Positions 62,781 through 64,000 of a stretch of 64,000 nucleotides of DNA are shown here, in pieces; positions within the stretch are counted from its first letter, which is position 1, and every line of letters starts with the position of its first letter. Location: the IMG/VR virus record IMGVR_UViG_3300009164_000056, positions 25,571 to 89,570 of that record; one strand, written 5' to 3'. Position numbers and translations under genes: made by a program. Origin of the DNA: a virus. The notes under the pieces are model-generated. The model worked only from the letters and a program-made list of their open reading frames with translations, did no database searches and was not told the origin of the DNA.

Positions 62781-63689
62781 TTAATCTTTCATCAAATAGA
62801 CATCTTGTACTAATCTAGAGCGTGTTACATCTTCATCTATCTCAATGGCATTTTCATTCCATTCTTGCATAGTAATGTTTAAATCTGGATCTTGAGTTGT
62901 ATCAAATTCAGATAAATCCAATTCATCATTCATTGTGATGTTCATTTTAGATAGTACTCTTGCTGTCATGAAATCATGAAAGTTTTGACTATCAGACAAC
63001 CAATCTCTTGGGTGTGCTTTCTTTAATGCATGTGTAACGTGATTATAGAACGTCCAAGCATTTTCCTGATCACATTGGTAATCATATGATGGCTTTTCTA
63101 ACTCAGCTTTAACACAAGACATTTGTGCAGCATCAAGGATATCTTCATTGATATAAAGCCTTCCGGCAATCTCAGCCTGCTCTTGTAATGATAAATTAGT
63201 ATTTCTCATTGCATCTCTATCAGTAAGGATACGTTTGTAATACTTCTCACCATTCTTGATCTGATTAGAAATTTGCATTCTAATATCATGATCAGCAGAA
63301 CCAGTATGCTTTCTTCTAAAGTTCATCATGTCACCGGCAACCATACCATTATGGCAAACCATAACATATGCACCTATTGCGCATTGAAAACGTGTGCTTT
63401 TATCATAAGAATTTGTCCAGGCAAACATCATCCCTAACTCTTTCTCCTCCATAATAGTAGGATCAACAGTGTTGATTGGTAAGATATGATATATGCCTTG
63501 TGCTACATTGGCATTCATATTTGCTCTATATAATTCTTTTTGAATAACAAAACCACTATCTGCTAGTAGCTGTATTGTGTTATCTATCACTTGTTTATGT
63601 GATATAACTGTATAACTTTTACCATGATTTGGTAAGGGTGCGTTTTCTAGGTAATTCCTAGTTGTTTCTTTTGGTTTATTATAACCCAT
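62781..63689 (-). CDS. DUF932-like phage protein
   Basis: 302 residues. Motifs of the DUF932 family: N-terminal 'SYTVISHKQVIDNTIQLLAD', the central AIGAYVMVCHNGMVAGD and a helical C-terminal half with 'NEDILDAAQMSCVKAELE' and 'ENAWTFYNHVTHALKKAHPR'. DUF932 proteins are common in phages and plasmids; a role in replication or recombination has been suggested but is not established. It is on the minus strand with a candidate promoter just upstream and a hairpin terminator downstream. Confidence 0.78.
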   Translation of the reverse strand: MGYNKPKETTRNYLENAPLPNHGKSYTVISHKQVIDNTIQLLADSGFVIQKELYRANMNANVAQGIYHILPINTVDPTIMEEKELGMMFAWTNSYDKSTRFQCAIGAYVMVCHNGMVAGDMMNFRRKHTGSADHDIRMQISNQIKNGEKYYKRILTDRDAMRNTNLSLQEQAEIAGRLYINEDILDAAQMSCVKAELEKPSYDYQCDQENAWTFYNHVTHALKKAHPRDWLSDSQNFHDFMTARVLSKMNITMNDELDLSEFDTTQDPDLNITMQEWNENAIEIDEDVTRSRLVQDVYLMKD

Positions 63690-63714
63690 AGTATTAAACT
63701 TTTAAAGTGTAAAT

Positions 63715-63726
63715 GTACAAAAAATG
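63715..63726 (-). promoter_or_regulatory. Candidate minus-strand promoter of DUF932-like gene
   Basis: Read on the minus strand the site is CATTTTTTGTAC, followed by ATTTAC, close in form to the TTTTTGTATATT core elsewhere. It lies about 25 bases upstream of the start at 63689. Confidence 0.4.
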
Positions 63727-63749
63727 TTTAGATAAACAATAAATAAATC

Positions 63750-63911
63750 TTAATTGTTTATATTTAATGCATTTGTGAGTGAATACGCATTAGAAGTACC
63801 ACTTGTTAATATAGAATTATTTGTGTTAGGGGTATTAAATAAACCATTTCCAAAAGTAACTCCAGTGGTGCCAGTAGTAATACTAGCATTGGAAAACACA
63901 GGAGTACTTAA
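63750..63911 (-). other. -1 frame extension downstream of slippery heptamer
   Basis: Open frame of 53 codons in the -1 frame relative to the gene ending at 63908. No ATG begins it; it is only reachable by frameshift or from an unusual start (GTG inside). Composition resembles that of structural beta-rich proteins. Confidence 0.4.
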
Positions 63912-64000
63912 AAATTTCTGATTACAATTTGTACATTGTCAGGATTTGTAGCATATTCTTCAGGAATTTCTCTTGTGATTTTAAATACAAGATCTTTTTC
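63908..64000 (-). CDS. 3' end of a gene cut by the window edge; possible -1 frameshift extension
   Basis: Only the last 30 residues of the zero-frame are seen: EKDLVFKITREIPEEYATNP... ending VIRNF, stop at 63908. The heptamer A-AAT-TTT (63917-63911) sits directly before this stop. A -1 shift there reads on for 53 residues (LSTPVFSNASITTGTTGVTF...) to a stop at 63750-63752. That tail is Thr/Asn/Ser/Gly-rich, like the virion proteins of this genome. It could be a programmed frameshift, a natural mutation or a sequencing error. Function of the main gene is unknown. Confidence 0.55.
   Translation of the reverse strand, partial: EKDLVFKITREIPEEYATNPDNVQIVIRNF

Noticed and set aside
1-64000. Possible use of a recoded stop codon, as in some crAss-like phages.
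   Set aside because: All large frames are intact under the standard code. TAA is used by nearly all genes, while TAG (52893) and TGA (52592, 61725, 61636) end small genes at sensible places with new starts right behind.
1-64000. CRISPR array, tRNA genes, integrase or insertion sequence.
   Set aside because: No regular spaced repeats, no cloverleaf-like stretch in the gaps, no recombinase or transposase motif in any frame I read.

Overview
The window is a stretch of a large, AT-rich, tailed-phage genome that infects a Bacteroidetes host, most probably a crAss-like (Crassvirales-type) podophage or a close relative. Four things point there. (1) Start codons follow A-rich leaders with almost no Shine-Dalgarno sequence, and several gaps carry the Bacteroidetes -7 element TAnnTTTG. 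(2) A ring-like tail protein, a second ring-like protein and a very large 'muzzle'-like protein stand in a row. (3) They are followed by five very large proteins, one of 4516 codons carrying an RNA-polymerase-like RxPS...ADFDID signature, which is the crAss-like layout of ring, muzzle, cargo and virion RNA polymerase. (4) Many small genes are recalled as recurring hypothetical proteins of Bacteroidetes phages. No terminase, portal or major capsid gene is inside the window, so the family assignment is an inference.

Layout. 1-7244 (+): tail fibres (one cut by the window edge, one with a C-terminal S74 chaperone) and a run of small fibre-associated genes, including three tandem paralogues. 7374-10223 (+): a Cys-rich FN3/VWA surface protein and a Cys-rich FN3 protein. 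10376-11581 (+): a calcineurin-like metallophosphoesterase. 11640-19949 (+): a small conserved protein, two ring-like proteins and the 2033-residue muzzle-like protein, which has a VWA domain inserted. 19949-49026 (+): the cargo/ejection block, made of a lytic transglycosylase with a zinc ribbon, three large internal proteins, the 4516-residue RNAP/metallopeptidase protein and a 1925-residue protein with a PD-(D/E)XK nuclease domain. 49213-52101 (-): a compact ribonucleotide reductase operon (nrdA lacking an ATP cone, nrdB) plus one small ORF. 52206-61102 (+): candidate lysis genes (membrane proteins, an overlapping spanin-like pair, a holin candidate) mixed with small basic or glycine-pair proteins, a decoration-like protein, a 996-residue fibre with YadA-like repeats, a protein matching LCIB-type beta-carbonic anhydrase motifs and a predicted surface lipoprotein. 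61225-64000 (-): tightly overlapping small genes, a DUF932-like gene and the 3' end of a gene with a possible -1 frameshift site.

How it fits together: fibres and VWA proteins would bind the host; ring and muzzle proteins form the tail; the transglycosylase and giant proteins would be ejected with the DNA, the giant RNAP serving early transcription; RNR supplies dNTPs; holin and spanin candidates end the cycle. The points most worth following are the giant RNAP-protease fusion, the phage LCIB-like carbonic anhydrase next to a surface lipoprotein, a recurring composite 'inverted repeat + TTTGTATATTA' promoter-like element, VWA domains in tail proteins, and the K-x-G-G motif scattered through many virion-type proteins.
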